NCBI GenBank assembly: GCA_023431205.1
Contig: JAEYXQ010000138.1
Span: 1 to 27,382, forward strand
Direction: 5' to 3'
DNA length: 27,382 nucleotides
Origin: Pseudomonadota bacterium
Lineage (GTDB): Bacteria > Pseudomonadota > Alphaproteobacteria > Rhizobiales > Devosiaceae
Shown: positions 8,505 to 16,806 of the stretch, piece after piece
Layout: each line of letters begins with the position of its first letter
Numbering within the stretch: position 1 is the first letter of the stretch
Notes under the pieces: generated by a model
What the model saw: the letters and a program-made list of their open reading frames with translations, nothing else
Told to the model about the DNA's origin: nothing
The model's database searches: none
Position numbers and translations under genes: made by a program

Positions 8505-9312
8505 GGCGCATCCCTATGACACTGATGCCCAGCCGATCTGCCGCCGCAGCCACCTTGTCGCGCTCGATCACCAGGGTGGAACCGGCTTCCACAGCAATGG
8601 TACCGATGCGGGCCCGGGCGGCGTTTTCGACGGTGCGCGGCCCGATGGCCGGCAGGTCGAGGAACATCGGCTGCTGCGGCTTGCGGCACTTGGCCAGCAC
8701 CAGCGGCGAGTTGCCGTCGGCAACCAGCCGACGGAAGCGGAGCCAGCGTACCCTGCGGATCAGCGAGTCGGTCCCGGCGATGTCCTCCACGGCGACAGTG
8801 CGGCGGCCCGCCACCACCACGGCCTGGCCGAGGTCCAGCGCGCCCGCTTCACGCGCCAGGCGCAAGGCATAACGGGCAGAGTCGAGCTGGATCGGACTAA
8901 GCTCGGGGCCAGCAAGGCGCCCCTCCGGGGCCAGCAACTCAGGTGCGATCTCGTGAACACCCATCGGGGCGGCGCCCGTCATGCTCTCGAGCCGCGCCAC
9001 GAGATCGGACAGGCTGGTGTCGCCGATGGAGGTGGCAACGGAGGCGCCGCTAAAGAAACCGGCCAGCTGCTCCCGCGCAATATCCGACAGGCTGACGCCA
9101 CCGGCCATGACGAAATGGGTGGCACCGAAGCTGCGGATCACGTCCACGGCTTCGTCCGGCCGCGAGAGGCTGAAGGGAACCGGGTCGTACTCGGCCAGAT
9201 CGCGCCTCGAGTTGAGGCTCAGGACCTTGATCGGGCCACGAGCGGCAGCGGCCCGCACCAGGGGTGGAACCAACCCACCCGCGCCCACGATGAGCGCCAG
9301 CCGCTCTGTCAC
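8497..9312 (-). CDS. lpxI: UDP-2,3-diacylglucosamine diphosphatase LpxI
   Basis: It hydrolyses UDP-2,3-diacylglucosamine to lipid X; LpxI replaces the unrelated LpxH in most alphaproteobacteria. The 271-residue protein starts with LALIVGAGGLVPPLVRAAAA, typical of the N-terminal domain. The C-terminal DUF1009 domain reads LVLAKCRKPQQPMFLDLPAI then GPRTVENAARA, matching the family pattern of (V/L)K..(K/R)P.QD.R.D(L/V)P.(I/V)GP.TV. The first Asp of the usual QD pair is replaced (QQPM), while the D of DLP is kept. The start is GTG at 9312, directly abutting the TAG of lpxA with no gap. Its place between lpxA and lpxB is the usual alphaproteobacterial order. Confidence 0.93.
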   Translation of the reverse strand: MTERLALIVGAGGLVPPLVRAAAARGPIKVLSLNSRRDLAEYDPVPFSLSRPDEAVDVIRSFGATHFVMAGGVSLSDIAREQLAGFFSGASVATSIGDTSLSDLVARLESMTGAAPMGVHEIAPELLAPEGRLAGPELSPIQLDSARYALRLAREAGALDLGQAVVVAGRRTVAVEDIAGTDSLIRRVRWLRFRRLVADGNSPLVLAKCRKPQQPMFLDLPAIGPRTVENAARARIGTIAVEAGSTLVIERDKVAAAADRLGISVIGMRHD

Positions 9313-10122
9313 CTACTCGTCTTCCTGCGTGCTCCGGGGGAGCGTGAGAGGGCGATCGCTGGAGGTCGAAATGAAGTTCACCACGTCCTGCACCAGAGGC
9401 TCGTCGGCAAACATCTGCGCCGCATCCTCGACGCGCTCGCGCAGGGTGCCTTCCGTGGCGAAGACCATCCGGTAGGCTGCACGCAGCGTGTGGATGGAAT
9501 CGCGATCAAAGCCGCGGCGCTTCAACCCGACGAGGTTGAGGCCACCGAGACGAGCGCGGTTGCCCACCGCGACGCCATACGGGATGACGTCACCGTCGAT
9601 CATGCTCTGGGCGCCGATGAAGGCGTGCTTGCCGATGCGGACAAACTGGTGAACGGCGCAGATACCGCCGAAAGCGACGTAGTCGCCGATGATCGAATGG
9701 CCGGCGAGGCCGACATAGTTGGCCAGCACCACATTGTTGCCGACCTGGCAGTCATGCGCCACGTGGGCGCAGGCCATGATCAGGCAGTCATTGCCGATGC
9801 GAGTGACCATGCCGCCACCTTCGGTGCCCGGGTTGATGGTCACCGACTCGCGGATGGTGCAGCGCTCGCCGATGAACAGCTGCGATGGCTCGCCGCGGTA
9901 TTTCAGGTCCTGAGGCGGATGACCTATGGAACTAAAGGGGAAAATGCGGGTGCCGGCGCCGATCGCGGTGATGCCGGCAACGGCAACGTGCGAGACCAGT
10001 TGCACGCCGTCGTGCAGCGTCACGTCGTCGCCGACGACGCAAAAGGGCCCTATGCTGACGTCGTTGCCGATGCGAGCCTTGGGGCTGACGATGGCGGTCG
10101 GATGAATGACCGCTGCGCTCAC
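9313..10122 (-). CDS. lpxA: acyl-ACP--UDP-N-acetylglucosamine O-acyltransferase
   Basis: It carries out the first step of lipid A synthesis, moving a 3-hydroxyacyl chain from ACP to the 3-OH of UDP-GlcNAc. The 269-residue protein is a left-handed beta-helix of hexapeptide repeats (IHPTAIV, ARIGNDV, VSIGPF and so on) and contains HPPQDLKYRGEP, the catalytic His123 in AHVAHDCQVG, and the C-terminal helical part with NLVGLKRRGF. The start codon is GTG at 10122, overlapping the fabZ stop as GTGA. It is translated with fabZ and lpxI as a coupled block. Confidence 0.96.
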   Translation of the reverse strand: MSAAVIHPTAIVSPKARIGNDVSIGPFCVVGDDVTLHDGVQLVSHVAVAGITAIGAGTRIFPFSSIGHPPQDLKYRGEPSQLFIGERCTIRESVTINPGTEGGGMVTRIGNDCLIMACAHVAHDCQVGNNVVLANYVGLAGHSIIGDYVAFGGICAVHQFVRIGKHAFIGAQSMIDGDVIPYGVAVGNRARLGGLNLVGLKRRGFDRDSIHTLRAAYRMVFATEGTLRERVEDAAQMFADEPLVQDVVNFISTSSDRPLTLPRSTQEDE

Positions 10123-10595
10123 GAGTCGGCCCCGACGATCATCGCGGTGATCTCCGCCTCGGCGATGACCGTGCCATCGACAATGGCCTTGGCCTCGTAT
10201 CTGCCGACATTGCGGCGACGGTGGATCTTGGCGATGTGGAACTCGATGGTGTCGCCAGGGCCGGCCGGCTTACGGAACTTGGCCTTGTCGACACCGAGCA
10301 TCAGCACGATGTTCTTCCGGCCGCCGTTGGAGTCGTGCTTGATGACAATGGCGCCCGCAGTCTGCGCCATTCCCTCGATGATGAGCACACCCGGAAAGAT
10401 CGGGTTACCGGGGAAGTGTCCCTGAAAGATGGGCTCGTTGTAGGTGACGTTCTTGATGCCGACGGCAGTCTCGTCGCGGTCGATGCGCACGATCTTGTCG
10501 ATCATCAGGAACGGATAGCGGTGCGGGAGAGCCTCGAGTATCTCCGCCAGCGGCATGGCCGACAATTCAGTGGTGGCTTGAGGGTCGTCGGTCAT
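10119..10595 (-). CDS. fabZ: 3-hydroxyacyl-ACP dehydratase FabZ
   Basis: It dehydrates 3-hydroxyacyl-ACP in fatty acid elongation and so competes with LpxA and LpxD for the same acyl donors; placement between lpxD and lpxA fits that balance. The 158-residue hot-dog protein has the PHRYPFLMID motif and GHFPGNPIFPGVLIIEGMAQ with catalytic His60 and Glu74, in the same 14-residue spacing as other FabZ enzymes. The ATG at 10595 shares one base with the lpxD stop (TAATG), with GGGAGAAG just upstream inside lpxD. The open frame extends 35 codons further upstream inside lpxD, but that part does not look like FabZ. Confidence 0.97.
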   Translation of the reverse strand: MTDDPQATTELSAMPLAEILEALPHRYPFLMIDKIVRIDRDETAVGIKNVTYNEPIFQGHFPGNPIFPGVLIIEGMAQTAGAIVIKHDSNGGRKNIVLMLGVDKAKFRKPAGPGDTIEFHIAKIHRRRNVGRYEAKAIVDGTVIAEAEITAMIVGADS

Positions 10596-11620
10596 TACCG
10601 CTTCTCTCCCTTCGTCAGTTTTCTCAATACGGCCAGTTCGCGCCAGAAGTCTCTTATATCCTGCGCCGGAGCCCCGGCAAGCTTGGAGCCCGCCGGCCAA
10701 TCCTTGGTGACCGCAGCGCGGCCGTAAACCACCGAACCATCACCGATGCTGAGGTGGCCGGAGGTGCCCACGCCCCCTCCCAGCAACACGCCCTCGCCCA
10801 CGATGGTGGAACCGGATAGGCCGGTCATCGCGGCCACAAGGCAGTTGCGGCCGATGCGGCAGTTGTGGCCGATCTGGCAGAGATTATCGATCTTGGTGCC
10901 CTCGCCGATGCAGGTGTCGCCGAGGGCGCCACGATCAACGGTGGTGTTTGCCCCGATCTCCACCCGATCCTGGATCAGGACGCGACCGAGCTGCGGGACC
11001 TTGCGATTGGACTGGCCGTGGTCCAGCCAGCCGAAGCCTTCGCTGCCGATGCGAACGCCGGAGTGAATGGTGACCCCGTTGCCGAGGTGGGCGCACTCAA
11101 TGGTGCAGTTGGCGGCAATGATGCAGTTGCGGCCGATGGTAACACCCGGGCCGATCACGGTGTTGGCCCCAATGACGGTGCCGCGGCCGATTTCGACGCC
11201 AGCACCAACCACGACATTGCTGCCAAGGGAAACGTCGCGCTCGAGCACCGGCGGGCCAAGATCGGCACGCGCCGCGCCGATGATGCTGCGGGTGTTGTCG
11301 GGGTAGAGCTGGTCCAGCAGGTCGGCGAACAGCACATGCGGCTTGTCGCTGCTGACCGCAACCGTGCCGGCGGGAACAAGATCGCGCAGCGCCGGCAGCA
11401 CGATGACGACCCCAGCCGAGGTCGAGCGCAGTTCTTCGACGTAATCCTGGTGTGCGGCCAGGGCCAACTCGGTGGCCCCGGCGAGGTCGAGTTCTCCAGC
11501 GCCTTCGATGACGAAAGCCGGCTGAGCCACGACTTGAAGGAGATCGTCGCGTCCGACTGCCGTCAACAGGTCACCAAGGCCCGTCGGTCCGGCGAAGGAG
11601 TGGAAGCGAGTGTCGACCAT
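10595..11620 (-). CDS. lpxD: UDP-3-O-(3-hydroxyacyl)glucosamine N-acyltransferase
   Basis: It adds the N-linked 3-hydroxyacyl chain in the third step of lipid A synthesis. The 341-residue protein has an N-terminal uridine-binding domain (about 1-100), then hexapeptide repeats of a left-handed beta-helix (about 110-300). It carries TVDRGALGDT and catalytic His252 in QIGHNC. The ATG at 11620 is chosen because GAGAGG precedes it by 4 bases. A TTG four codons upstream is possible but lacks a site of its own. A terminator-like hairpin lies just upstream, between bamA and this gene. The skp/ompH gene often found between bamA and lpxD in other proteobacteria is absent here. Confidence 0.95.
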   Translation of the reverse strand: MVDTRFHSFAGPTGLGDLLTAVGRDDLLQVVAQPAFVIEGAGELDLAGATELALAAHQDYVEELRSTSAGVVIVLPALRDLVPAGTVAVSSDKPHVLFADLLDQLYPDNTRSIIGAARADLGPPVLERDVSLGSNVVVGAGVEIGRGTVIGANTVIGPGVTIGRNCIIAANCTIECAHLGNGVTIHSGVRIGSEGFGWLDHGQSNRKVPQLGRVLIQDRVEIGANTTVDRGALGDTCIGEGTKIDNLCQIGHNCRIGRNCLVAAMTGLSGSTIVGEGVLLGGGVGTSGHLSIGDGSVVYGRAAVTKDWPAGSKLAGAPAQDIRDFWRELAVLRKLTKGEKR

Positions 11621-11630
11621 GACGCCTCTC

Positions 11631-11669
11631 AAACAAATCGGGCCGCGGCGCTACCGCCCCGCGGCCCGA
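11631..11669 (-). terminator. terminator-like hairpin between bamA and lpxD
   Basis: On minus, an 11-bp perfect stem (arms TCGGGCCGCGG and CCGCGGCCCGA, 10-base loop) is followed by TTTGTTTG, then the GAGAGG site of lpxD. The long GC stem with a broken U-tract suggests partial termination, so that less lpx message is made than bamA message. It could also protect the 3' end of bamA mRNA. Confidence 0.65.
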
Positions 11670-11692
11670 CAGAATGTTTCACGCAGTCCGGA

Positions 11693-13810
11693 CTAGAACA
11701 AGGTCTGCAGGGACAGCTGGAAAACCTGCGTCTGGTCGGCAGTCGACTTGTTCAGCACGTGGGCAAAATCCCCACGCAGCGGCCCGAACGGCGAGTCCCA
11801 GATCAGCGAGGCACCAACCGAAGTCCGCCACGGCACGTCGTTCGACCCGACATCAACGGCGTTGCCCGGACCAAGGCGCGGGACGTTCACGCCATCCACC
11901 CAGCCGGCATCGGCCCAGATCGCGGCACTGAGACCGTAGTTCTCGGGAATACCCGGGAGACCGAACTCGATCTCGGCAGACAGGCCGGCATATGCGGTGG
12001 CGCCGAGGTATTCGCCGGTGGTCAGGCGAGGTCCGAAGCGCTGGAAGCCGCGGACAAGCTGGGCACCCGGGGTGAACGCTTCCACACTGTGGACGCCAGA
12101 GCCATCGAGCGAGTTGATGACGCCGGCCTGACCACGCACGCTGGCGACAATGCCGCTATCCTCGAGCAGAGGCATGAAGTAGCGAGCACGAGCCTCGGAC
12201 CGCAGCAGGTTGTGGTCCCAACCGATATACTGCTGGCTGAACGTGGCGTAGAGCCCTTCCGTCGGCGACTTCACATCGTCGAGGCCGTTCCAGGTGAGGG
12301 TGTAGCCGGCGAAGGCCTTGTTGAACTCCTGACCATTCACAACCAGGGTCGAGAACGGTGCATTGACGTCCCGGACGACCTTGCGCTCAAGACCGGCGAA
12401 CAACGTGGCCGACAGGCTTTCGGTGATCGGGATACCGGTGCGGAGCTGACCGCCCGTGGCGTCGTAGCCATAGAAGTTGGCCGAGGTCTCGTCGTTGATG
12501 CGGTGATACACATCGACGCCAGCCGACACCTTCATGCCCATGAAGCGGGGCTCGGTGAAGGAGAAGTCGAAGGTACGGCCGGACTGCGAGGCACCGATGG
12601 CAGCGCGCAGGAACTGGCCACGACCAAGGAAGTTGCGCTCGGTGAGCGACACTTCACCCAGGATGCCGTCGGTGGTGGAGTAGCCAGCGGTGGCCCCATA
12701 CTCACCCGTCGACTTTTCGGTGACGTTGATGTTGATCACGACCTTGTCCGGCGACGAGCCTGGCGCGGTGGTGACATCGACACCCGAGAAGAAGTCGAGA
12801 GCCTGGATGGCGTTGCGACCACGAACGACCAGCGAACGGTTGAAGGGGTCGCCTTCACCAAACTCCAGCTCGCGCCGGATCACGAAGTCGCGGGTCTTGA
12901 CGTTGCCGGTGATGTTGATGCGCTCGACATAGATGCGCGCACCTTCGTCCACCAGGTAGGTGACGTTGAAGACACCCGTCGCCACGTCGCGATCGAGACG
13001 CGCACGGACGTCGGCGAAGGAGTAGCCCTGCGAGGTGGCTTCATAGGCCATGTCCTCGATGGTCGACTGCAGGTCGCTCACCGAGTAGCGGCTGCCCTGC
13101 CCCGTCTGGACGGTGCCACGCAGCACGTCGGTGTTGAGGCCCGGAATGCTGGTCTCGATGGCAACGTTGCCGAAGTCGTAGAACTGACCTTCGTTGATGG
13201 TGAAGTTGACGTAGTACGAATTGCTGGCAGCGTCGTACTCGGCAACCGAGGTCACCTGCGCGTCCGGATAGCCACGGTCCGCATAGTAGAGGCGGACGCG
13301 CTCGCGATCGACGGCAAGCTTGCGCTCGTCATAGTTGTCGTCGCGGAACAGCCAGCTGAGCACTCCGGTTTCCTTGGTCAGCAGCACACCCTTGAGGTTG
13401 CCGGTGCCAAGATTGTTGTTGCCGGTAAAATTGATGGCCTTCACCGCAGCGCGGTTGCCCTCGTTGACCTCGAACACCACGCGGACGCGACCGTCTGCGG
13501 TACCCTCGGTACGGGCACTGACGGACACGTTCAGGAAGCCCTCGCGGACATAGGCCTGACGGATGCTCTCGACGTCGGCGGCCAGTCGCTGCTGGGTAAA
13601 GATGCCGGAGGCGGACACATCCACCATGGTCAGCAGTTCGGCGTCCGGGAAGCGGCGATTGCCTTCGAACAGCACCGAACCCACGAGCTGTTCCTGCGCA
13701 GCGGCGGCAGTCACACCCACAAGCGGTACGGCAGAGCCGACCAGGGGTGCCGTGCCGAGAAGGGCAAGCGCGAGAACCGCGCCGCGCATCAGCTTGGTGA
13801 GATGGATCAT
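11693..13810 (-). CDS. bamA: outer membrane protein assembly factor BamA, apparently with four POTRA domains
   Basis: It is the Omp85 core of the BAM complex, inserting beta-barrel proteins into the outer membrane. The 705-residue protein has a signal peptide ending near residue 38, POTRA domains at about 42-119, 120-208, 209-290 and 291-367, then a 16-strand barrel. The lid-loop motif VRGFQRFGPR is present near residue 585, and the C-terminus ends in Phe (QTLF), the usual beta-signal. The first POTRA here aligns best by eye with canonical POTRA2, so POTRA1 seems missing. ATG 13810 is chosen for the AGAAGG about 10 bases upstream and the following signal peptide; the frame stays open 24 more codons upstream but encodes nothing POTRA-like. 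Confidence 0.93.
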   Translation of the reverse strand: MIHLTKLMRGAVLALALLGTAPLVGSAVPLVGVTAAAAQEQLVGSVLFEGNRRFPDAELLTMVDVSASGIFTQQRLAADVESIRQAYVREGFLNVSVSARTEGTADGRVRVVFEVNEGNRAAVKAINFTGNNNLGTGNLKGVLLTKETGVLSWLFRDDNYDERKLAVDRERVRLYYADRGYPDAQVTSVAEYDAASNSYYVNFTINEGQFYDFGNVAIETSIPGLNTDVLRGTVQTGQGSRYSVSDLQSTIEDMAYEATSQGYSFADVRARLDRDVATGVFNVTYLVDEGARIYVERINITGNVKTRDFVIRRELEFGEGDPFNRSLVVRGRNAIQALDFFSGVDVTTAPGSSPDKVVININVTEKSTGEYGATAGYSTTDGILGEVSLTERNFLGRGQFLRAAIGASQSGRTFDFSFTEPRFMGMKVSAGVDVYHRINDETSANFYGYDATGGQLRTGIPITESLSATLFAGLERKVVRDVNAPFSTLVVNGQEFNKAFAGYTLTWNGLDDVKSPTEGLYATFSQQYIGWDHNLLRSEARARYFMPLLEDSGIVASVRGQAGVINSLDGSGVHSVEAFTPGAQLVRGFQRFGPRLTTGEYLGATAYAGLSAEIEFGLPGIPENYGLSAAIWADAGWVDGVNVPRLGPGNAVDVGSNDVPWRTSVGASLIWDSPFGPLRGDFAHVLNKSTADQTQVFQLSLQTLF

Positions 13811-13883
13811 ATTGTTATTGCCTTCTCGCGACCAGCTTGAGGAATCGCACGCAGACGCTCCCCCAAGCGAACTCCATGGCACC

Positions 13884-13911
13884 GTTTTACCGCCTTTTTA
13901 ACCACGGACAA
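13884..13911 (-). promoter_or_regulatory. candidate promoter for bamA
   Basis: On minus, TTGTCC and TAAAAC are separated by 16 bases, each matching consensus at 4 of 6 positions, about 75-100 bases upstream of the bamA ATG. This would let bamA and the lpx genes be expressed apart from rpsB-tsf. It is proposed by eye only. Confidence 0.35.
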
Positions 13912-13965
13912 GGCGGAAGCCCGGACGCGGTTAGCGAAAGCTTGGTGCCCTTGTAATCGTGCAAC

Positions 13966-13982
13966 ACCTTGCGAACCAAGGT
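13966..13982. repeat. small inverted repeat after rseP
   Basis: The arms ACCTTG and CAAGGT flank a 5-base loop just past the rseP stop. No T-run follows, so it is not a convincing terminator. It adjoins the CtrA-type box. Confidence 0.4.
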
Positions 13983-13997
13983 TAACCAGCGTTTAAC
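13982..13997. promoter_or_regulatory. perfect CtrA-type box upstream of bamA
   Basis: TTAACCAGCGTTTAAC is a full TTAA-N7-TTAAC match to the binding site of the alphaproteobacterial cell cycle regulator CtrA. It covers the last codons of rseP and lies about 170 bases upstream of the bamA ATG. GANTC sites, the CcrM methylation target, lie at 14002-14006 and 13842-13846. Whether it controls bamA is inference. Confidence 0.45.
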
Positions 13998-15132
13998 GCA
14001 GGATTCCGAAGTAGTCGAACACGGTGTCGTTGAAGAGCGTGAAGACCATCAGCGCCATGACAAGGGCAAAGCCGAAGCGAAAGCCCATCTCCTGCACGCG
14101 CATGCTCAGCGGTCGCCCCCGCAACGCTTCAACCAGATAGTACAGAAGATGACCGCCGTCGAGCATTGGTACGGGCAGCAGGTTGAATATCCCAATGTTA
14201 AGCGACAGCAGCGCCGTCAGGTTGATCAGGGCGACCACGCCGAGCGTGGCCACCTCCCCCGAAACCCGCGCCACTTTCACCGGGCCGCCCAGCTGTTCCA
14301 CGTCACCGCGGCCGACGAAGAAATCGCCGATGAACTCGGCGGTGCGCTGGATGATGAAGCGAATCTCCTCCATGGTCATGCCGACCGCTTCCACCGGCCC
14401 GGGCCGATAGAGGGTCACGTCCTGCTCGGAAACATCGCGGGTGACGCCGATGCGGCCGACTCGCTGCTCGTTACCAAAGCGGTCTTCCATGACCGCAGCC
14501 TCGGGGACCAAAGTGAGCGTCTGCTCCGCACCGTCGCGGTCGAGCACGATGCGCACGGAGCGCTCCGGCGCCGTTGCCACCAGCCGCTGGAAATCTTCGA
14601 AGCCGCGCACCTCGTAGCCATCCACCGAGAGGATGGTATCGCCGCTCTCGAGGCCCGCAGCTTCCGCAACGGAGCCGGGCAGCACCTCGCCGATCACCGG
14701 CGTGATGGTGTAGCGGCCATAGCCGAGCAGCAGCGCGTAAAGAATGAGGAATGTCAGCAGCACATTGGCGACCGGACCGGCTATCACCACCGCGATCCGC
14801 TGCCAGACGGACTTGTTGACGAAGAGGCGCGGCGCCAGCTCCGGATCCGCCCTGGCGACCACCTCCTCGTCGATGCCGCCGCTCGCCGCATTCATGTCGC
14901 CCACGAAGCGGACATAGCCGCCGAGCGGGATGGCCGAGATCTTCCAGCGGGTGCCGTGCCGATCGGTCCAACCCACCAGTTCCCGACCGAAGCCGATCGA
15001 GAAGGCCTCGATGGCAACGTCGTTCCAGCGGGCCACGAGGTAGTGGCCCATCTCGTGCACGAACACGATTGCTGTCAGGACGGCGAGAAAGGGCACGACA
15101 TAGGAGAGCAGCCAGAAAACGAAATCGAACAT
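13993..15132 (-). CDS. rseP: site-2 intramembrane zinc metalloprotease RseP
   Basis: It cleaves transmembrane anti-sigma factors and remnant signal peptides within the inner membrane. The 379-residue protein has a first membrane segment with the zinc site HEMGH (His26, Glu27, His30), the ISAIPLGGYVRF segment, a single PDZ domain at about 135-200, and the second metal-site motif LLPVPMLDGGH in a later membrane helix. It is shorter than E. coli RseP, which has two PDZ domains; one PDZ is common in alphaproteobacteria. The start at 15132 follows cdsA by 39 bases. The dxr gene usually found between these two in enteric and many other proteobacteria is absent. Confidence 0.95.
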   Translation of the reverse strand: MFDFVFWLLSYVVPFLAVLTAIVFVHEMGHYLVARWNDVAIEAFSIGFGRELVGWTDRHGTRWKISAIPLGGYVRFVGDMNAASGGIDEEVVARADPELAPRLFVNKSVWQRIAVVIAGPVANVLLTFLILYALLLGYGRYTITPVIGEVLPGSVAEAAGLESGDTILSVDGYEVRGFEDFQRLVATAPERSVRIVLDRDGAEQTLTLVPEAAVMEDRFGNEQRVGRIGVTRDVSEQDVTLYRPGPVEAVGMTMEEIRFIIQRTAEFIGDFFVGRGDVEQLGGPVKVARVSGEVATLGVVALINLTALLSLNIGIFNLLPVPMLDGGHLLYYLVEALRGRPLSMRVQEMGFRFGFALVMALMVFTLFNDTVFDYFGILR

Positions 15133-15171
15133 GTCACCCCGACTCGGCAGCGGCGCGCAGGGCGCCGGTGT

Positions 15172-16014
15172 TCACCAGTAGAGCAGGCCCTGGGCGACTG
15201 AGTCGATGCCGCTGTGGGTCGCACCGATCAACAAGACGAGCAAAATGCCGAATGTAAGGCTGTCGAGCCGATCCATCAGGCCGCCATGCCCCGGGATGAT
15301 GTCGCCGCTGTCCTTGATGCGGAAGTGACGCTTCACCGCGCTTTCGCCAAGATCGCCCAACTGCCCGAGAATGCTGATCACGGCCGACAGCACAAGGCCG
15401 ATCCACCAGGGGGAATCGGTGACCAGCGTCCAGACCAGCAGCCCTGCCCCGGTGCCGAGCGCGAGACCGCCGAGGGCTCCCGACCAGGTCTTGGAGGGTG
15501 AAATGTCCGGCGCCAGCTTCTCCCCGCCGATCTGTCGACCGGTGAAGAACGCCGCGGAGTCGGTCATCCATACGACCGTGCCGAGATAGACCCCGGCCCA
15601 GATGCCATCGGCAGTGGTGCCGCGCATGGCCAGTGCCGCGATGATGATGGCGCCGAAGATGGCGAGGCCGAGCACGCGCCACCAGGCCCCCTCTCCGCCC
15701 CTGACCAACGCGACCACACAGGCGGCCGCCACAAGGGCCAGGCTGCCGAGCGGGCCGGTGGCCGGATAGATCAGGCCCGACAGCGCCAGCAGCGCCACCA
15801 GAACCCAGGCGGTCACCGTCATCGGCGCGCGCGAGACCATGGTCTCCCATTCGCGATAGGCGCCAGCGAACACCGCACCCACGACGGCGGCGAACATATA
15901 GCTGCCGAGCGCCAGGGCGGTGGCGGTTAAGGCGATCAGAACGGCAGCGGAAGCAAGGCGCGGCCCCAGGTCGGCCCAGAGATTGCGCTTGGGGGGCTCC
16001 ACGGATGCGCTCAA
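15172..16014 (-). CDS. cdsA: phosphatidate cytidylyltransferase (CDP-diglyceride synthase)
   Basis: It makes CDP-diacylglycerol from phosphatidate and CTP at the inner membrane, the branch point of phospholipid synthesis. The 280-residue protein has about seven or eight hydrophobic segments and the family signature near the C-terminus: SPSKTWSG, then GQLGDLGESAVKRHF, KDSGDIIPGHGG and LMDRLDS. The start is TTG at 16014, overlapping the uppS stop as TTGA, which supports coupled translation. No better ATG lies before the first membrane segment. A 308-codon overlapping minus-strand frame (15134-16060) is a shadow. Confidence 0.93.
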   Translation of the reverse strand: MSASVEPPKRNLWADLGPRLASAAVLIALTATALALGSYMFAAVVGAVFAGAYREWETMVSRAPMTVTAWVLVALLALSGLIYPATGPLGSLALVAAACVVALVRGGEGAWWRVLGLAIFGAIIIAALAMRGTTADGIWAGVYLGTVVWMTDSAAFFTGRQIGGEKLAPDISPSKTWSGALGGLALGTGAGLLVWTLVTDSPWWIGLVLSAVISILGQLGDLGESAVKRHFRIKDSGDIIPGHGGLMDRLDSLTFGILLVLLIGATHSGIDSVAQGLLYW

Positions 16015-16772
16015 GGCACGACCGCCTCAATGCCCCCGAAGCGGCGGTCACGCGAGGCAAAGGCCTCGAGGACGCGGCGGAAGCTCTGTTCGTTGAAATC
16101 GGGCCAGTGCTCGTCGACGAAGATCAGTTCCGAGTAGGCCGCCTGCCAGAGCAGGAAATTGGAGATGCGCTGCTCCCCGCTGGTGCGGATGATCACGTCG
16201 GGATCGGGGATGCCTGCGGTATAGAGTTCCGCCGCCAGCCGCGCCTCTGTGATGTCGTCAGGGGCCAGTTTACCCGCCGCGACCTGACGAGCGAGGCGGC
16301 GCGCCGCTTCGGTGATCTCGGCCTTGCCGCCGTAGTTGAACGCCACCAGCAGGACAAGGCCGGTATTGCCGGCCGTCTTGGCTTCCACGTCGTCGATGAG
16401 GCGGACGAGGGAGGACTCGAGCCTGTCGCGGCTACCGATGATACGAACCTGGACATTGTTGCGGATCAGCCGCTGAAGGTCTGACGCAATAAACCGCCGC
16501 AACAGGCCGAAGATGAAGCTGATTTCGTCCGTGGGCCGGGTCCAGTTCTCCGAGGAGAAGCTGAACACGGTGAGGTACTCGACGCCATAGGTGATGCAGT
16601 GCTCGACCAGGCCGCGGAGCGCCTTGACACCCTCCACATGGCCCTCGGTGCGCCGCTTGCCGCGCGCCTTGGCCCAGCGGCCGTTGCCGTCCATGATAAC
16701 GCCGAGATGCACCGGCACGCGCAACCGGGCGGGCTGCGCGACCGTAGTGGAAATGGCGGTCTCCATGGACAT
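16011..16772 (-). CDS. uppS: undecaprenyl diphosphate synthase (cis-prenyltransferase)
   Basis: It elongates farnesyl diphosphate with isopentenyl units to make the C55 carrier for peptidoglycan and O-antigen. With the start chosen, the protein has 253 residues. It contains VIMDGNGRWAK with catalytic Asp28, the GHVEGVKAL segment, TVFSFSSENW, and the C-terminal DPDVIIRTSGEQRISNF then LLWQAAYSE signature. The ATG at 16772 is preferred for the GGGGAG 8 bases upstream. ATG 16796 (eight residues longer) and ATG 16766 are also possible. It follows frr by 34 bases and overlaps cdsA by four. Confidence 0.92.
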   Translation of the reverse strand: MSMETAISTTVAQPARLRVPVHLGVIMDGNGRWAKARGKRRTEGHVEGVKALRGLVEHCITYGVEYLTVFSFSSENWTRPTDEISFIFGLLRRFIASDLQRLIRNNVQVRIIGSRDRLESSLVRLIDDVEAKTAGNTGLVLLVAFNYGGKAEITEAARRLARQVAAGKLAPDDITEARLAAELYTAGIPDPDVIIRTSGEQRISNFLLWQAAYSELIFVDEHWPDFNEQSFRRVLEAFASRDRRFGGIEAVVP

Positions 16773-16806
16773 GCGCTGCGCTCCCCGGCGCTCCATGCAG
16801 GTGTAA

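Noticed and set aside
8503..10425. 640-codon plus-strand open frame opposite lpxI, lpxA and fabZ
   Set aside because: It lies fully antisense to three well-identified overlapping genes and shows only shadow composition.
10865..13840. 991-codon plus-strand open frame opposite lpxD and bamA
   Set aside because: It is a shadow of the real genes with no recognisable motif and no ribosome binding site.
15134..16060. 308-codon minus-strand frame overlapping cdsA
   Set aside because: It is a different frame over the same bases; the cdsA frame carries the complete family signature.
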